64,000 bases of DNA from Mycobacterium simulans (GTDB lineage: Bacteria; Actinomycetota; Actinomycetes; Mycobacteriales; Mycobacteriaceae), in contig NZ_OCVX01000007.1 of assembly GCF_900232995.1 (NCBI RefSeq), positions 345,013 to 409,012 of the forward strand, in the 5' to 3' direction. Shown in pieces: positions 52,016 through 61,002 of this stretch (within the stretch, counting starts at the first letter, position 1; every line of letters begins with the position of its first letter). The notes beneath the pieces were generated by a model. It did not search any database. It was not told the DNA's origin and saw only the letters and a list, made by a program, of their open reading frames with translations. A program made the translations under genes and the position numbers.

Positions 52016-54208
52016 TCACCACCAGCCGGTGCTCGCCGCGATCTGCCGGCCGAGCTCAGGGGCTAGGGTCCGCATGTAGGTAGGGGTCAGGTGGTGAGCA
52101 TCGCGGTAGATCAGGACGTTTCCTTCGACCGCCCGACAGATGTTTGGTCGGCAGATCGCGTCGGACATGTCCAGCGGCTTGAGGAGCGGGAACTGCGCGA
52201 CGAAATCCAGGGTCGTGTTGTGTTCGGACAGCACGTCGGACCGCTTTATCCCGCACGAGTCCGCGTTGCCGCGCTTGGCCAGACAATCAGCGGGGTTGAA
52301 CGGTTGGCCGTCTTTGACCAACCATGGGGTATCACGAATGCCGAGGATGGGAATGTTGTTGTCGGACAACGTTTGCCAGATCCCAATGTAGGTTGCCGGC
52401 ATCACGTCGCCCGACTTGATGTTCCATGGTCGGGTGGATGTGGTGAACACGTAGTCGGGACGGTCGGTGACCAACTTGGCCATCGTCGTTTCCACCCATT
52501 CGCGGCACTGCGGATACGGGGCGTTGTTGCCCATGATCAGTGGGACTTGCTCGGTGGACAACGCGCAGCCCATCTTGAGATATGTCACCACTTTGAAGTG
52601 GTGTATACGACCGAGCAGGTCTAGCGCGGTCAGCCAGTGTTCGGCGTGCGATCCGCCGGCGAGTGCGATGGTGCGGGTGGCATCCGTATCGCCGTACGTG
52701 CAGTTCACTACCGCCGGGTTGAAGAAATCACTGATGCAGCCGTCCCTGGTGGACGCGGGGAGGTCTTCCTTGACTTCCAGCACGGTGGGCCGCATCCGCA
52801 GCTTGGGCACTCGCACGTGGTCGGTCAGGGCGCGCGCGCCGGGATAATCCAGGGCGCTGAGTCCACTCAGTTCTTTGCCGGAAGCACGCGCGACGATCAC
52901 GTGCTCATGCCAGGTGAACGAGGTCGCGGTCAGGGTGACGCCCAGCAGCACCACTATCGAGCCCAGCGTGATGGTCGGGCGGCGCAACCGTAACCGCCAG
53001 GGAATCGCTGTGTTCGTCGCGGTTGATTCGGCGGCGGATGCGCGGTACCGCAACGGGTCCTCGACGTAGCGCATCGTCAGGTAAGCCAGCAACCCGGACA
53101 CCAGCAGTACTGCCGTGCCCTCGACAAAGTTGGCGCGGCGGTGGCCGGTGTAGGAGAGCCAGAAAATGAGCAGTGGCCAGTGCCACAGGTACAGGGAATA
53201 TGCCATCCCGCCCAGCGTCACCAGTGGGCCGATGCCCAGCAGTCGATTGGGTAGCGGCATCCGATCGCTGGTATTGGGGCGGCTTTGCAGGTTGGCCCCG
53301 GCCAGGATCATCAGCATCGTGGCTCCGACAGGTACCAGCGCCCATGGGCCGGGGAACTCTTTGACACCGTCGATCAGCGCGCCACACGACAGGATCGCCG
53401 CCAGCGCGACGGTGGCGACGATGCTGCGCACCCACATCGGCCAGCGGACGTAGGGCACCAGCGCGCCAACGAGCGCTCCGAGCAATAACTCCCACGCTCG
53501 CGCAAAGCTGTTGTAATACGCGGCGGCCTGGTCGGCCTGATGGGCGATGATCGCATAGCCGAACGAGGCAACCGTCAGTGCGCCCAGCAGTACCACAAAC
53601 ATGGCCCGTAGGTAGGGGACCCGCGAGCCCCGAAAAAGGCCCCTAAACAGGCCCCTAAAAAGGCTACGGAAGAGGTATGCGCAGCCGGCAACGAGGAGCA
53701 GGAAGGCAAGGTAGAACTGGCCCTGCACGGACATGGACCAGATGTGTTGCAACGGGCTGACGGCCTCGCTGGCGCGCAGGTAGTCCGACGCCGAGTTTGC
53801 GAGTTCCCAGTTTTGGTAGTAGCCCAGGCTCGCCAGGCTCTGGTCGGCGAACGTCTCCCACCGGGTTTGCGGTTGCACTAGGACGGTGAGCAGCGCGCAC
53901 CCGGCGAGGACGACGACCAGAGCCGGAATCAGCCGTCGGACCAGCCGGACCACCTCGGTTACCGGTGAGAGTGACGCGTTGAGTGCAGCGCGGAGGATCT
54001 TGCCGCCAAAAAAGAAACCGGACAGCGCCAAGAAGACGTCCACCCCGCCCGAGACTCGCCCGAACCAGACGTGGAACACGGCCACCAGCGCGATCGCAAT
54101 GCCGCGCAAGCCGTCGAGGTCGTAGCGGTAGAAACCGGTCGTTCGGACTGGCTCATGGGCTGGTGCCGTGGTGGCGACCGGTGCGGGAGGCGGCGACAGG
54201 CTGATCAT
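52016..54208 (-). CDS. Acyltransferase-3/SGNH fusion membrane protein (Rv1565c-like)
   Basis: About 730 residues. The N-terminal half is an acyltransferase-3 domain with about ten membrane helices; YDLDGLRGIAIALVAVFHVW carries the conserved Arg and His. The C-terminal half is a periplasmic SGNH domain with block I LAGGSHAEHW and the final DAHHLTPTYMR Asp-His block. Such proteins O-acetylate or acylate cell-surface sugars. A short four-residue repeat (LFRG) lies near residue 200. I chose the ATG at 54208; the longer frame starts in non-conserved sequence. Same strand as treX. Confidence 0.88.
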   Translation of the reverse strand: MISLSPPPAPVATTAPAHEPVRTTGFYRYDLDGLRGIAIALVAVFHVWFGRVSGGVDVFLALSGFFFGGKILRAALNASLSPVTEVVRLVRRLIPALVVVLAGCALLTVLVQPQTRWETFADQSLASLGYYQNWELANSASDYLRASEAVSPLQHIWSMSVQGQFYLAFLLLVAGCAYLFRSLFRGLFRGLFRGSRVPYLRAMFVVLLGALTVASFGYAIIAHQADQAAAYYNSFARAWELLLGALVGALVPYVRWPMWVRSIVATVALAAILSCGALIDGVKEFPGPWALVPVGATMLMILAGANLQSRPNTSDRMPLPNRLLGIGPLVTLGGMAYSLYLWHWPLLIFWLSYTGHRRANFVEGTAVLLVSGLLAYLTMRYVEDPLRYRASAAESTATNTAIPWRLRLRRPTITLGSIVVLLGVTLTATSFTWHEHVIVARASGKELSGLSALDYPGARALTDHVRVPKLRMRPTVLEVKEDLPASTRDGCISDFFNPAVVNCTYGDTDATRTIALAGGSHAEHWLTALDLLGRIHHFKVVTYLKMGCALSTEQVPLIMGNNAPYPQCREWVETTMAKLVTDRPDYVFTTSTRPWNIKSGDVMPATYIGIWQTLSDNNIPILGIRDTPWLVKDGQPFNPADCLAKRGNADSCGIKRSDVLSEHNTTLDFVAQFPLLKPLDMSDAICRPNICRAVEGNVLIYRDAHHLTPTYMRTLAPELGRQIAASTGWW

Positions 54209-54296
54209 GGTTGACAGCCAATTTACCCAACCCGCCACCCGCTTTCCTCCGCTGAGCAGCAGGGGAAGCGGGTGGCGGGTGGTTGAGGTTAGGGAA

Positions 54297-55169
54297 TTAT
54301 CGTGTGGGCGCGACGAGAGTCGGCTGCAATGGCGCCTGTTGCGTTGGCACCTGCTGCGTCGGCACCTGCTGCGTTGGCACCTGCTGCGCGGGTGGCAATT
54401 GTCCAGGCATCGTCTGCAACGGCGCCTGCCGTACCGGCGCCGTCTGTGCCGGCGCCGGTTGGCCGGGTACGGTCTGCGCCGGCGCTGGCAGTCCCGGCAC
54501 GGTCTGCGCGGGTGCCGTTTGCCCTGGCGCCGTCTGCGCCGGGGTCAGTTGGCCGGGTACGGTCTGCGCGGGCGCAGGGACTCCGGGCGCGGTCTGCGCC
54601 GGCGCTGGCAGCCCTGGCGCGGTCTGTGCTGGTGCTGGCAGCCCTGGCACGGTCTGTGCTGGTGCCGGTTGAGTCCCGAGAATCCGGACCAGGTAGGGCG
54701 CCATGTTGCTGTTACGCACCGGCGAGACCTGGACGACGTCGCCCACCTCCACCATCTGCCCATTTCCGAGGTACATCGCAACACTCTGGGTGCCCTCGGG
54801 GCCGTAGAAGATCAGGTCGCCCTTGCGGGCTTGCTGCGGCAGTACCCTCTGACCGACCTTGTACATCTGGCCGGACGAACGCGGCAGCTTGAGCCCGGCG
54901 CCGGCATAGGCGTATTGGATCAGGCCGGAGGCGTCAAACCCGACTGTGTTGATACCCGTGCCGGTGCCACGGGTGGGGCCGGTGACACCGCCGCCGGCCC
55001 AGGAGAACGGCACGCCGCGTTGCGAAAGGGCGCGCGCGATCACCGCATCGGTGGCTTGCTGGTAGTCCATCGGCCTAGCGGCGGGGTCTGCGGCCGCGAT
55101 GCCGGGGGCGGCCACCACCGGGGCAACCGCGATCGCCATACCGACCGCGAAAGCGTAGATGCGTTTCAT
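54297..55169 (-). CDS. ripD: RipD-like NlpC/P60 protein, catalytically dead, with repeat tail
   Basis: A 290-residue secreted protein. A signal peptide ends near residue 27 (MAIAVAPVVAAPGIAAA). The NlpC/P60 domain covers about 35-160. The usual catalytic Cys of FDCSGL is Ala here (GFDASGL, residue 80), and the usual His is Ser (GTQSVAMYLG, residue 129), so hydrolase activity is not expected. RipD of M. tuberculosis has a similar loss and binds peptidoglycan. From 167 on the tail is Pro/Gln/Ala repeats with a 10-residue period, then VPTQQ repeats. GGAGG lies 10 bases before the ATG at 55169. Confidence 0.9.
   Translation of the reverse strand: MKRIYAFAVGMAIAVAPVVAAPGIAAADPAARPMDYQQATDAVIARALSQRGVPFSWAGGGVTGPTRGTGTGINTVGFDASGLIQYAYAGAGLKLPRSSGQMYKVGQRVLPQQARKGDLIFYGPEGTQSVAMYLGNGQMVEVGDVVQVSPVRNSNMAPYLVRILGTQPAPAQTVPGLPAPAQTAPGLPAPAQTAPGVPAPAQTVPGQLTPAQTAPGQTAPAQTVPGLPAPAQTVPGQPAPAQTAPVRQAPLQTMPGQLPPAQQVPTQQVPTQQVPTQQAPLQPTLVAPTR
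54336..54671 (-). repeat. Tandem repeats in the ripD tail (30-bp and 15-bp units)
   Basis: About nine copies of a degenerate 30-bp unit (peptide like PAPAQTVPGL) span 54390-54671. Three copies of a 15-bp unit (VPTQQ) span 54336-54380. The frame is kept throughout. Copy number is likely to vary between strains. The M. tuberculosis RipD is shorter (about 230 aa), so this tail is expanded. Confidence 0.85.
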
Positions 55170-55186
55170 GGGGTTCCAACCTCCTC

Positions 55187-55203
55187 GGCCCACTTGGTGG
55201 GCC
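55187..55203 (-). promoter_or_regulatory. Hairpin next to the ripD ribosome site
   Basis: On the minus strand, GGCCCAC-CAA-GTGGGCC is a perfect 7-bp stem with a 3-base loop, directly followed by GAGGAGG (55186-55180). The hairpin touches but does not include the ribosome site, so it could influence initiation or mRNA stability. Confidence 0.55.
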
Positions 55204-55475
55204 CTCTTAGGATCCTGTGTGCTTCGGCGCGATGACCGCCGCGTCGGGCCTAGCGCCGCTGCATGACGCTTGGGAATGTGAACCAGCCAATTAGCCTCTG
55301 TATTCACACCCGTCACTACAGACACTTTGACAACAGAAGTTGCCGGTCGCCAGATCCACGGAGGAACCTTTGTCGGAACGTGACCGGACGGTGACTGGCA
55401 CGCCCAATCTTGTATGGGCAGTTGTGATTTGGGTCTCACGGGCGTTGCCGCCGCGTGATCAGTCAGACACCGCCG
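55204..55475. other. Intergenic region upstream of ripD
   Basis: About 270 bp before the ripD hairpin, after the stop of the membrane protein at 55476. I see no gene and no c-di-AMP (ydaO) riboswitch blocks, although such leaders occur before other Rip/Rpf genes. It must carry the ripD promoter unless that gene is read from the membrane protein upstream. Confidence 0.45.
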
Positions 55476-55913
55476 TCAGTGCCAGTAACGCTCACTGAAG
55501 CCGGTCATTGCGTAGCCGAGCACCGAAGTGAGGGTGATGACGCCGATCGCGATGAACGGCCAGAACGACATGTACCAGCCCTTCAACATGGACACGAACG
55601 GGCCGATTATGGCTGCCGATATGGCCGCGCCGATGCCACCCCACATCACCGGGTAGATGTAGTAATTGAGGCCGTATGGCACCGGTGGGCAATCCTCAGC
55701 CAGGCACACGTTTTCGGTGAAGCCGAAGAGTCGCGTTGGCCAGCTGGTCATCGATACCAAGATGAGCAAGACCCCCAAGATCGCGGCGGTGCAGACCACG
55801 TCCCAAGGTGCGATCCGCAGCTTGAGTACTTGTGGCGCCCGATCGCCGGAGTCGTCGGTTACCGGCGGGGATTCGGCGCCCGGGCTGTCATCGTGCTGAT
55901 TCGGCGAAGCCAT
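55476..55913 (-). CDS. Three-helix membrane protein (Rv1567c-like)
   Basis: A 145-residue protein: acidic, Ser/Pro-rich N-terminus of about 35 residues, then helices near 35-55 (WDVVCTAAILGVLLILVSM), 85-105 (YPVMWGGIGAAISAAIIGPF) and 110-135. The loop has two cysteines (ENVCLAEDCPPVPYG) that could form a disulfide outside the membrane. ATG at 55913 chosen; the frame further up overlaps the bioA promoter. Function unknown. Divergent from bioA. Confidence 0.78.
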   Translation of the reverse strand: MASPNQHDDSPGAESPPVTDDSGDRAPQVLKLRIAPWDVVCTAAILGVLLILVSMTSWPTRLFGFTENVCLAEDCPPVPYGLNYYIYPVMWGGIGAAISAAIIGPFVSMLKGWYMSFWPFIAIGVITLTSVLGYAMTGFSERYWH

Positions 55914-56008
55914 GGCGTCTAATGCTCCCCGATACTTGGCGTTTGTGCGACCCGCGCCGTATGCATGGCGCCGCTCGTGCGGCGCGGCCTGCATTAGGGT
56001 CGGTCCCC

Positions 56009-57322
56009 ATGTTGCGTCCTGGAACTTTCGGTCCGGGTTTGACGCCCGAGCAGATCAGCGCGATCGACGCCGCCCATCTGTGGCACCCCTACAGCACTAT
56101 CGGCAGGGAAGCCGTCCAACCCGTGGTCGCGGTCGCGGCTCGCGGCTCTTGGCTGACGCTGATGCGCGACGGCACGCCGATCGAGGTGCTCGACGCGATG
56201 AGCTCTTGGTGGACGGCGATCCACGGGCACGGCCACCCCGACCTGGACGCGGCGCTGGCCAACCAGCTGCGCACGATGAACCATGTCATGTTCGGCGGCC
56301 TGACCCACGAGCCGGCAGCCCGGCTGGCCAAGCTGCTGGTGGAGATCACCCCGGCGGGTCTGGAGACGGTGTTCTTTAGCGACTCGGGTTCGGTGTCGGT
56401 GGAGGTCGCGGTGAAGATGGCGCTGCAGTACTGGCGCAGCCGCGGCCGGCCTGGCAAGCATCGGCTGATGACCTGGCGGGGCGGCTATCACGGCGACACC
56501 TTCACGCCGATGAGTATTTGCGACCCCGACGGCGGCATGCATTCGCTGTGGACCGACATCTTGGCGCGGCAGGTGTTCGCGCCACAGGTGCCACGGGACT
56601 ACGAACCTGGCTACAGCGCCGGGTTCGAAAAGCAACTCGCGCAGCACACAGCCGAGCTGGCCGCGGTCGTCGTGGAGCCGGTCGTGCAGGGCGCGGGCGG
56701 GATGCGTTTCCACGATCCGCGCTATCTGGCCGACCTGCGCGATATGTGCCGTCGCCACGAGGTGTTGCTCATCTTCGACGAGATCGCGACCGGCTTCGGC
56801 CGTACCGGGGAGCTGTTTGCCGCCGGCCATGCCGGGGTGAGCCCGGACATCATGTGTGTCGGCAAGGCGCTGACCGGCGGATACCTCAGCCTGGCCGCAA
56901 CCTTGTGCACAACGGAGATCGCACACACCATCAGCGCCGGCGAGGCCGGTGCGCTCATGCACGGCCCCACTTTCATGGCCAACCCGCTGGCCTGCGCGGT
57001 ATCGGTGGCCAGCGTCGAGCTGCTACTTGGCCAGGACTGGCGGTCGCGGATCGCCGAGATCGCCGCCGGTCTGACCGCCGGCCTGGAGGCCGCGCGTGCG
57101 TTGCCCGGCGTCAGCGATGTGCGGGTGTGTGGCGCCATTGGCGTGATCGAGTGCGATCGGCCCGTTGATCTGGCTGTTGCCACGCACGAGGCGCTGGACC
57201 GCGGCGTGTGGCTACGCCCGTTCCGCAACCTGATCTACGCGATGCCGCCGTACATCTGCCCGCCCGCCGAAATCGCGCAGATCACCTCGGCGATGGTCGA
57301 GGTCGCGCGACTCGTAGGCTGA
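56009..57322 (+). CDS. bioA: 7,8-diaminopelargonic acid synthase
   Basis: A 437-residue class III aminotransferase that moves the amino group of S-adenosylmethionine to KAPA. Marks: SSWWTAIHGHGHPDLD, FSDSGSVSVEVAVKM, WRGGYHGDTF, the PLP aspartate in LIFDEIATGFGRTG and the lysine block CVGKALTGGYL. ATG at 56009 gives exactly the M. tuberculosis length. The upstream region has a GC-rich palindrome (GCGCCGC-TCGT-GCGGCGC, 55968-55985). bioF begins 6 bp downstream. Confidence 0.96.
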   Translation: MLRPGTFGPGLTPEQISAIDAAHLWHPYSTIGREAVQPVVAVAARGSWLTLMRDGTPIEVLDAMSSWWTAIHGHGHPDLDAALANQLRTMNHVMFGGLTHEPAARLAKLLVEITPAGLETVFFSDSGSVSVEVAVKMALQYWRSRGRPGKHRLMTWRGGYHGDTFTPMSICDPDGGMHSLWTDILARQVFAPQVPRDYEPGYSAGFEKQLAQHTAELAAVVVEPVVQGAGGMRFHDPRYLADLRDMCRRHEVLLIFDEIATGFGRTGELFAAGHAGVSPDIMCVGKALTGGYLSLAATLCTTEIAHTISAGEAGALMHGPTFMANPLACAVSVASVELLLGQDWRSRIAEIAAGLTAGLEAARALPGVSDVRVCGAIGVIECDRPVDLAVATHEALDRGVWLRPFRNLIYAMPPYICPPAEIAQITSAMVEVARLVG

Positions 57323-57328
57323 TCCTCC

Positions 57329-58483
57329 ATGAAAGCCTCCACGCAGGCTCCGATCGATAATTCACCGCTGGCCTGGTTGGAGGCCGTGGAGCGGCAGCGC
57401 CGCGAGGCCGGGCTGCGTCGCTCCCTGCGGCCGCGTACCGCCGTCCCCACCGAGCTGGATCTGGCTTCCAACGATTACCTTGGTCTGTCGCAACACCCCG
57501 ACGTGATCGATGGTGGTGTCCAGGCGCTGCGTGTGTGGGGCGCCGGTGCGACGGGCTCTCGCCTGGTCACTGGCGATACCGAGCTGCACCAGGAATTCGA
57601 GTCCGAACTCGCCGATTACGTCGGCGCCGCGGCGGGCTTGGTGTTCTCCTCGGGATACACCGCCAACTTGGGAGCGGTCGTCGGCCTGTCCGGCCCAGGG
57701 TCTCTGCTGGTGTCCGACGCGTATTCGCACGCGTCACTGGTGGATGCCTGTCGACTGTCACGGGCCCGGGTGGTGGTGACGCCGCACCGCGACGTCGACG
57801 CGGTGGACGCGGCGCTGGGTTCGCGTGACGAGGAGCGCGCCGTCGTCGTCACCGACTCGGTTTTCAGCGCCGACGGCGCACTGGCGCCGATTCGCGAGTT
57901 GCTAGATGTGTGCCGTCGCCATCGTGCGCTGCTCATCGTCGACGAGGCGCACGGCCTTGGTGTGCGTGGTGGCGGGCGCGGGCTGCTGCACGAGGCCGGG
58001 TTGGCGGGTTCGCCGAATGTGGTGATGACCACGACGCTGTCCAAGGCGCTGGGCAGTCAGGGTGGGGCAGTGCTCGGGCCGTCCGAGGTGCGGGCGCATC
58101 TGATCGACGCGGCCCGGCCGTTCATTTTCGATACCGGCTTGGCGCCCGCGGCGGTGGGTGCGGCACTGGCTGCGCTGCGCACCCTGAAGGCCGAGCCATG
58201 GCGGCCGGCAGCGGTGCTGCAGCATGCCGGCGAACTGGCCCGGATCTGCGGGGTACCCCAGCCACCACAGTCGGCGGTGGTGTCGGTGATCCTGGGTGAT
58301 CCGGAGGTCGCGCTGGCGGCCGCGACTGCCTGCCTGGATGCCGGTGTGAAGGTGGGGTGCTTCCGGCCCCCGACGGTGCCCGTCGGGACGTCGCGGCTGC
58401 GGCTTACCGCGCGCGCCTCGCTGAATGCCGCCGAACTCGAACTCGCGCGACGAGTCCTCACCGACGCTCTTTCGCGCCGTTGA
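57329..58483 (+). CDS. bioF: 8-amino-7-oxononanoate synthase
   Basis: A 384-residue alpha-oxoamine synthase that joins pimeloyl thioester and alanine to KAPA. Marks: SNDYLGLSQHPDVI, GAGATGSRLVTGDTELHQEFE (in parts), IVDEAHGLGVRGGGRG, and the PLP lysine in TTTLSKALGSQGGAV. Second gene of bioA-bioF-bioD. Its stop overlaps the bioD start (TTGA). Confidence 0.96.
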   Translation: MKASTQAPIDNSPLAWLEAVERQRREAGLRRSLRPRTAVPTELDLASNDYLGLSQHPDVIDGGVQALRVWGAGATGSRLVTGDTELHQEFESELADYVGAAAGLVFSSGYTANLGAVVGLSGPGSLLVSDAYSHASLVDACRLSRARVVVTPHRDVDAVDAALGSRDEERAVVVTDSVFSADGALAPIRELLDVCRRHRALLIVDEAHGLGVRGGGRGLLHEAGLAGSPNVVMTTTLSKALGSQGGAVLGPSEVRAHLIDAARPFIFDTGLAPAAVGAALAALRTLKAEPWRPAAVLQHAGELARICGVPQPPQSAVVSVILGDPEVALAAATACLDAGVKVGCFRPPTVPVGTSRLRLTARASLNAAELELARRVLTDALSRR

Positions 58484-59160
58484 CCGTCCTGGTTGTCACC
58501 GGGACCGGCACGGGTGTCGGCAAGACTGTCGCCGTTGCGGCGCTGGCATCTCACATGCGCCAGGCCGGCTTCGATGTGGCGGTATGCAAGCCGGTTCAGA
58601 CGGGTACCGCCACCGGAGATGATGACCTCGCCGAGGTCGGCAGACTGTCTGGGGTGACCGAGCTCGTCGGGTTGGCGCGATATTCGCAGCCCATGGCGCC
58701 AACCGCCGCGGCAGAGCAGGAAGCGATGGCGTTGCCCACCCGCGACCAAGTCCTGAGGCTCATCCGTGACCTGGACCGTCCGAAACGGTTGACCCTCGTC
58801 GAGGGCGCCGGCGGACTACTGGTCGAGCTCTGCGACTCCGGCGCTACCTTGCGGGATCTTGCCGTCGACTTGGATGCCGCTGCCCTGGTCGTGGTCTCTG
58901 CCGAGCTGGGCACCCTCAACCATACCGCGCTAACACTGGAAGCACTTGCTGCACAAGGTGTTTCGTGCGCAGGACTGGTGATTGGCAGCTGGCCGGAGCG
59001 ACCCGCCTTGGTGCAGGCCAAGAATCGGTCCGCGCTGGCCCGGCTGGCTGAGGTGCGAGCCGCGCTGCCGGCCGGCGCCGCATCGTTGGACCCGGCGGAC
59101 TTCGCGGCCATGAGCGCGGCGGTGTTCGACCGCGACTGGGTGAACAGGTTGGTCGGGTGA
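58480..59160 (+). CDS. bioD: Dethiobiotin synthetase
   Basis: A 226-residue P-loop ATPase that closes the ureido ring of dethiobiotin. The P-loop is VTGTGTGVGKT at the N-terminus, followed by CKPVQTG and EGAGGLLVEL. TTG at 58480 gives the M. tuberculosis length and overlaps the bioF stop. The next gene overlaps it by 4 bp. Confidence 0.95.
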   Translation: MTVLVVTGTGTGVGKTVAVAALASHMRQAGFDVAVCKPVQTGTATGDDDLAEVGRLSGVTELVGLARYSQPMAPTAAAEQEAMALPTRDQVLRLIRDLDRPKRLTLVEGAGGLLVELCDSGATLRDLAVDLDAAALVVVSAELGTLNHTALTLEALAAQGVSCAGLVIGSWPERPALVQAKNRSALARLAEVRAALPAGAASLDPADFAAMSAAVFDRDWVNRLVG

Positions 59161-59669
59161 TGGTGCATTCGATCGAGCTGGTCTTCGACCTCGATACCGA
59201 GGCGGCGATCCGTCGCACCTGGGCGGACCTCGCCGCCGCCGGAATCCCCAGCCAGGCGCCGGCCAGTCGCCCCCACGTCACCCTGGCAGTTGCCGAACGG
59301 GTGGCCCCGGAGGTCGACGAGCTGCTGAGTCCGATCGCAGCCTGGTTGCCGCTGCGCTGCGTTATCGGTGCACCGGTGTTGTTCGGCCGGGCCAACGTTG
59401 TGTTCGCGCGGCTCGTGGTGCCGACGAGCGATCTGTTGACCTTGCATGCTGAGGTGCACCGACTGTGCCTGCCGCATTTGGTGCCGGCGCCGATGTCGAA
59501 CAGTCTGCCCGGTCAGTGGACCGGACATGTCACGCTGGCACGCCGGGTCGGTGGCACTCAATTGGGGCGGGCGCTGCGCATTGGGGGTCGGCCATCGCAG
59601 ATCAACGGCCACTTCGCCGGCTTGCGCCGTTGGGGCGGCACCAAGCGCACCGAGTATCCGATCAGCTAA
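59157..59669 (+). CDS. 2H phosphoesterase / RNA ligase-like protein (Rv1571-like)
   Basis: A 170-residue protein with the two HxT motifs of the 2H phosphoesterase superfamily: RPHVTLAV (about residue 40) and TGHVTLARR (about 122). These act on cyclic phosphates or RNA ends; the substrate here is unknown. It overlaps bioD by 4 bp and so shares its mRNA, without clear link to biotin. It ends one base before the stop of the convergent membrane protein. Confidence 0.87.
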   Translation: MMVHSIELVFDLDTEAAIRRTWADLAAAGIPSQAPASRPHVTLAVAERVAPEVDELLSPIAAWLPLRCVIGAPVLFGRANVVFARLVVPTSDLLTLHAEVHRLCLPHLVPAPMSNSLPGQWTGHVTLARRVGGTQLGRALRIGGRPSQINGHFAGLRRWGGTKRTEYPIS

Positions 59670-59670
59670 T

Positions 59671-61002
59671 TTAGCCGCCGAACAGCAGATACAAGCCGGT
59701 GAAGGTATAGCCGACCATGACCAGCATCATGGTGAGCTGCCCGGTGAGCTGATGGCCGTCGGGTAGGAGCCGCAGCGCCTTGTCGTGAGCCGCGATCACG
59801 GCCACGATGTGCCCGGTGACCACGCACGCAACCTTGATCGTCGCCAGCACCGGCGGGTGCATCGACAACACATAGGCGACGTGCCATCCGCGACTCAGCG
59901 GATCGGTCAGGGCTATGATCGTCTGCTGGCCGCGCTCCACGAGATACGACAAGTAGTGGGCGAATATGTAGCCCACCACGATCGGGATCAGCGAGTGCGC
60001 CATCCGGCCCGGCAAGGCGCGGCGCTGTTCGGGGTTGACACCGCCCGTAGCGCGTGCCGCAAGCGAAAAGGTCACGGCGACAACGGAAATGAAGATGATC
60101 AGCCCGATTGTTCGCAGCGCCGACGACGTCACCGTCTCGGGCACACCGTGGGCGGTACGCGCCACCCGGTCTGAGAAATTGCGCCACGTCAGTGACGCCG
60201 AATAGCTGTCGAAAGCCGTGGACCCGAGCAATACCGCCAGCATGACGACAACGCCCGGACGTACCGGCAGCGACGGCAGATGGTCAAAAGGATTGCCAAT
60301 AACGATTTTTCCGGTTGTCGGATTTCGCCAGAACGGCGACAGGCGGGATATCGCCATGCTGTACACGCCGAACGGGTCCGCCCGAGCCAGCCACCGCTGG
60401 CCGCACAACCAGGCCCCGCCCAGCAACACCACCGCATAGATCAGCAGCCATGTTCGCACCGCCGGCAGTGACGCCGAGTCCGGACTGGCCAGCTCCAGCC
60501 AGACGAACGCGAACAGGCCCAGCGCGGCGGGGCGGTACCCCCACTTTTCCGGATACGTGAACCGCGGCTTCCGGTGCCGTCGTGGTAGCAGCAGATACAC
60601 CGTGCGCATCGGTGACAGCACTCGCCAGACCGGGCCGAACAGCAGCGAGAGTGCCACCAATCCAACCCACAGCAGTACATAAAAGGCCCCGAGCAAACCG
60701 TTGGCTTGCGTTTGCGGACCCCACACACCGGCCAGCAGCACCCAGACCGCGAATGCCAACGCCAGCCCGGCGGCGGTCAACCGCGTGACGCGGGAATCGA
60801 CCAGCGTCGCCAGGGCCGTCGGTAGCGCGTGTCCGGGCTTGGCAGGATCAAACCGTGGCTGCCGCCACGCGAAGGCAACGACCGCGAACGTGAACGTCAA
60901 TGCCCACGCCGCTCCGACCATCGCATACGCATAGGGAACGGGAAGGTCGGTCGATCCGCCGAGGCCATGCGCAAGCACCGCCGCGGAGTGATCGCTGGTC
61001 AC
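59671..61002 (-). CDS. Polytopic membrane protein, last gene of the cupredoxin operon
   Basis: A 443-residue protein with about ten membrane helices and short loops; no recognised transporter signature. Polar residues in helices include HYLSYLVERGQQ near 335 and TGHIVAVIAAHDKALRL near 395. GTG at 61002 overlaps the stop of the lipoprotein gene. Function unknown. Position suggests partnership with the lipoprotein and the 609-aa membrane protein. Confidence 0.8.
   Translation of the reverse strand: MTSDHSAAVLAHGLGGSTDLPVPYAYAMVGAAWALTFTFAVVAFAWRQPRFDPAKPGHALPTALATLVDSRVTRLTAAGLALAFAVWVLLAGVWGPQTQANGLLGAFYVLLWVGLVALSLLFGPVWRVLSPMRTVYLLLPRRHRKPRFTYPEKWGYRPAALGLFAFVWLELASPDSASLPAVRTWLLIYAVVLLGGAWLCGQRWLARADPFGVYSMAISRLSPFWRNPTTGKIVIGNPFDHLPSLPVRPGVVVMLAVLLGSTAFDSYSASLTWRNFSDRVARTAHGVPETVTSSALRTIGLIIFISVVAVTFSLAARATGGVNPEQRRALPGRMAHSLIPIVVGYIFAHYLSYLVERGQQTIIALTDPLSRGWHVAYVLSMHPPVLATIKVACVVTGHIVAVIAAHDKALRLLPDGHQLTGQLTMMLVMVGYTFTGLYLLFGG

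Noticed and set aside
54302..54892. Plus-strand frames across the ripD repeats
   Set aside because: Low-complexity shadow of the 30-bp repeats; no start signal or domain.
55204..55475. c-di-AMP (ydaO) riboswitch before ripD
   Set aside because: Such leaders precede some Rip/Rpf genes, but the conserved blocks were not found here.
55914..56008. BioQ operator before bioA
   Set aside because: No TGAAC-type palindrome; only a GC-rich 7-bp inverted repeat that has no known link to BioQ.
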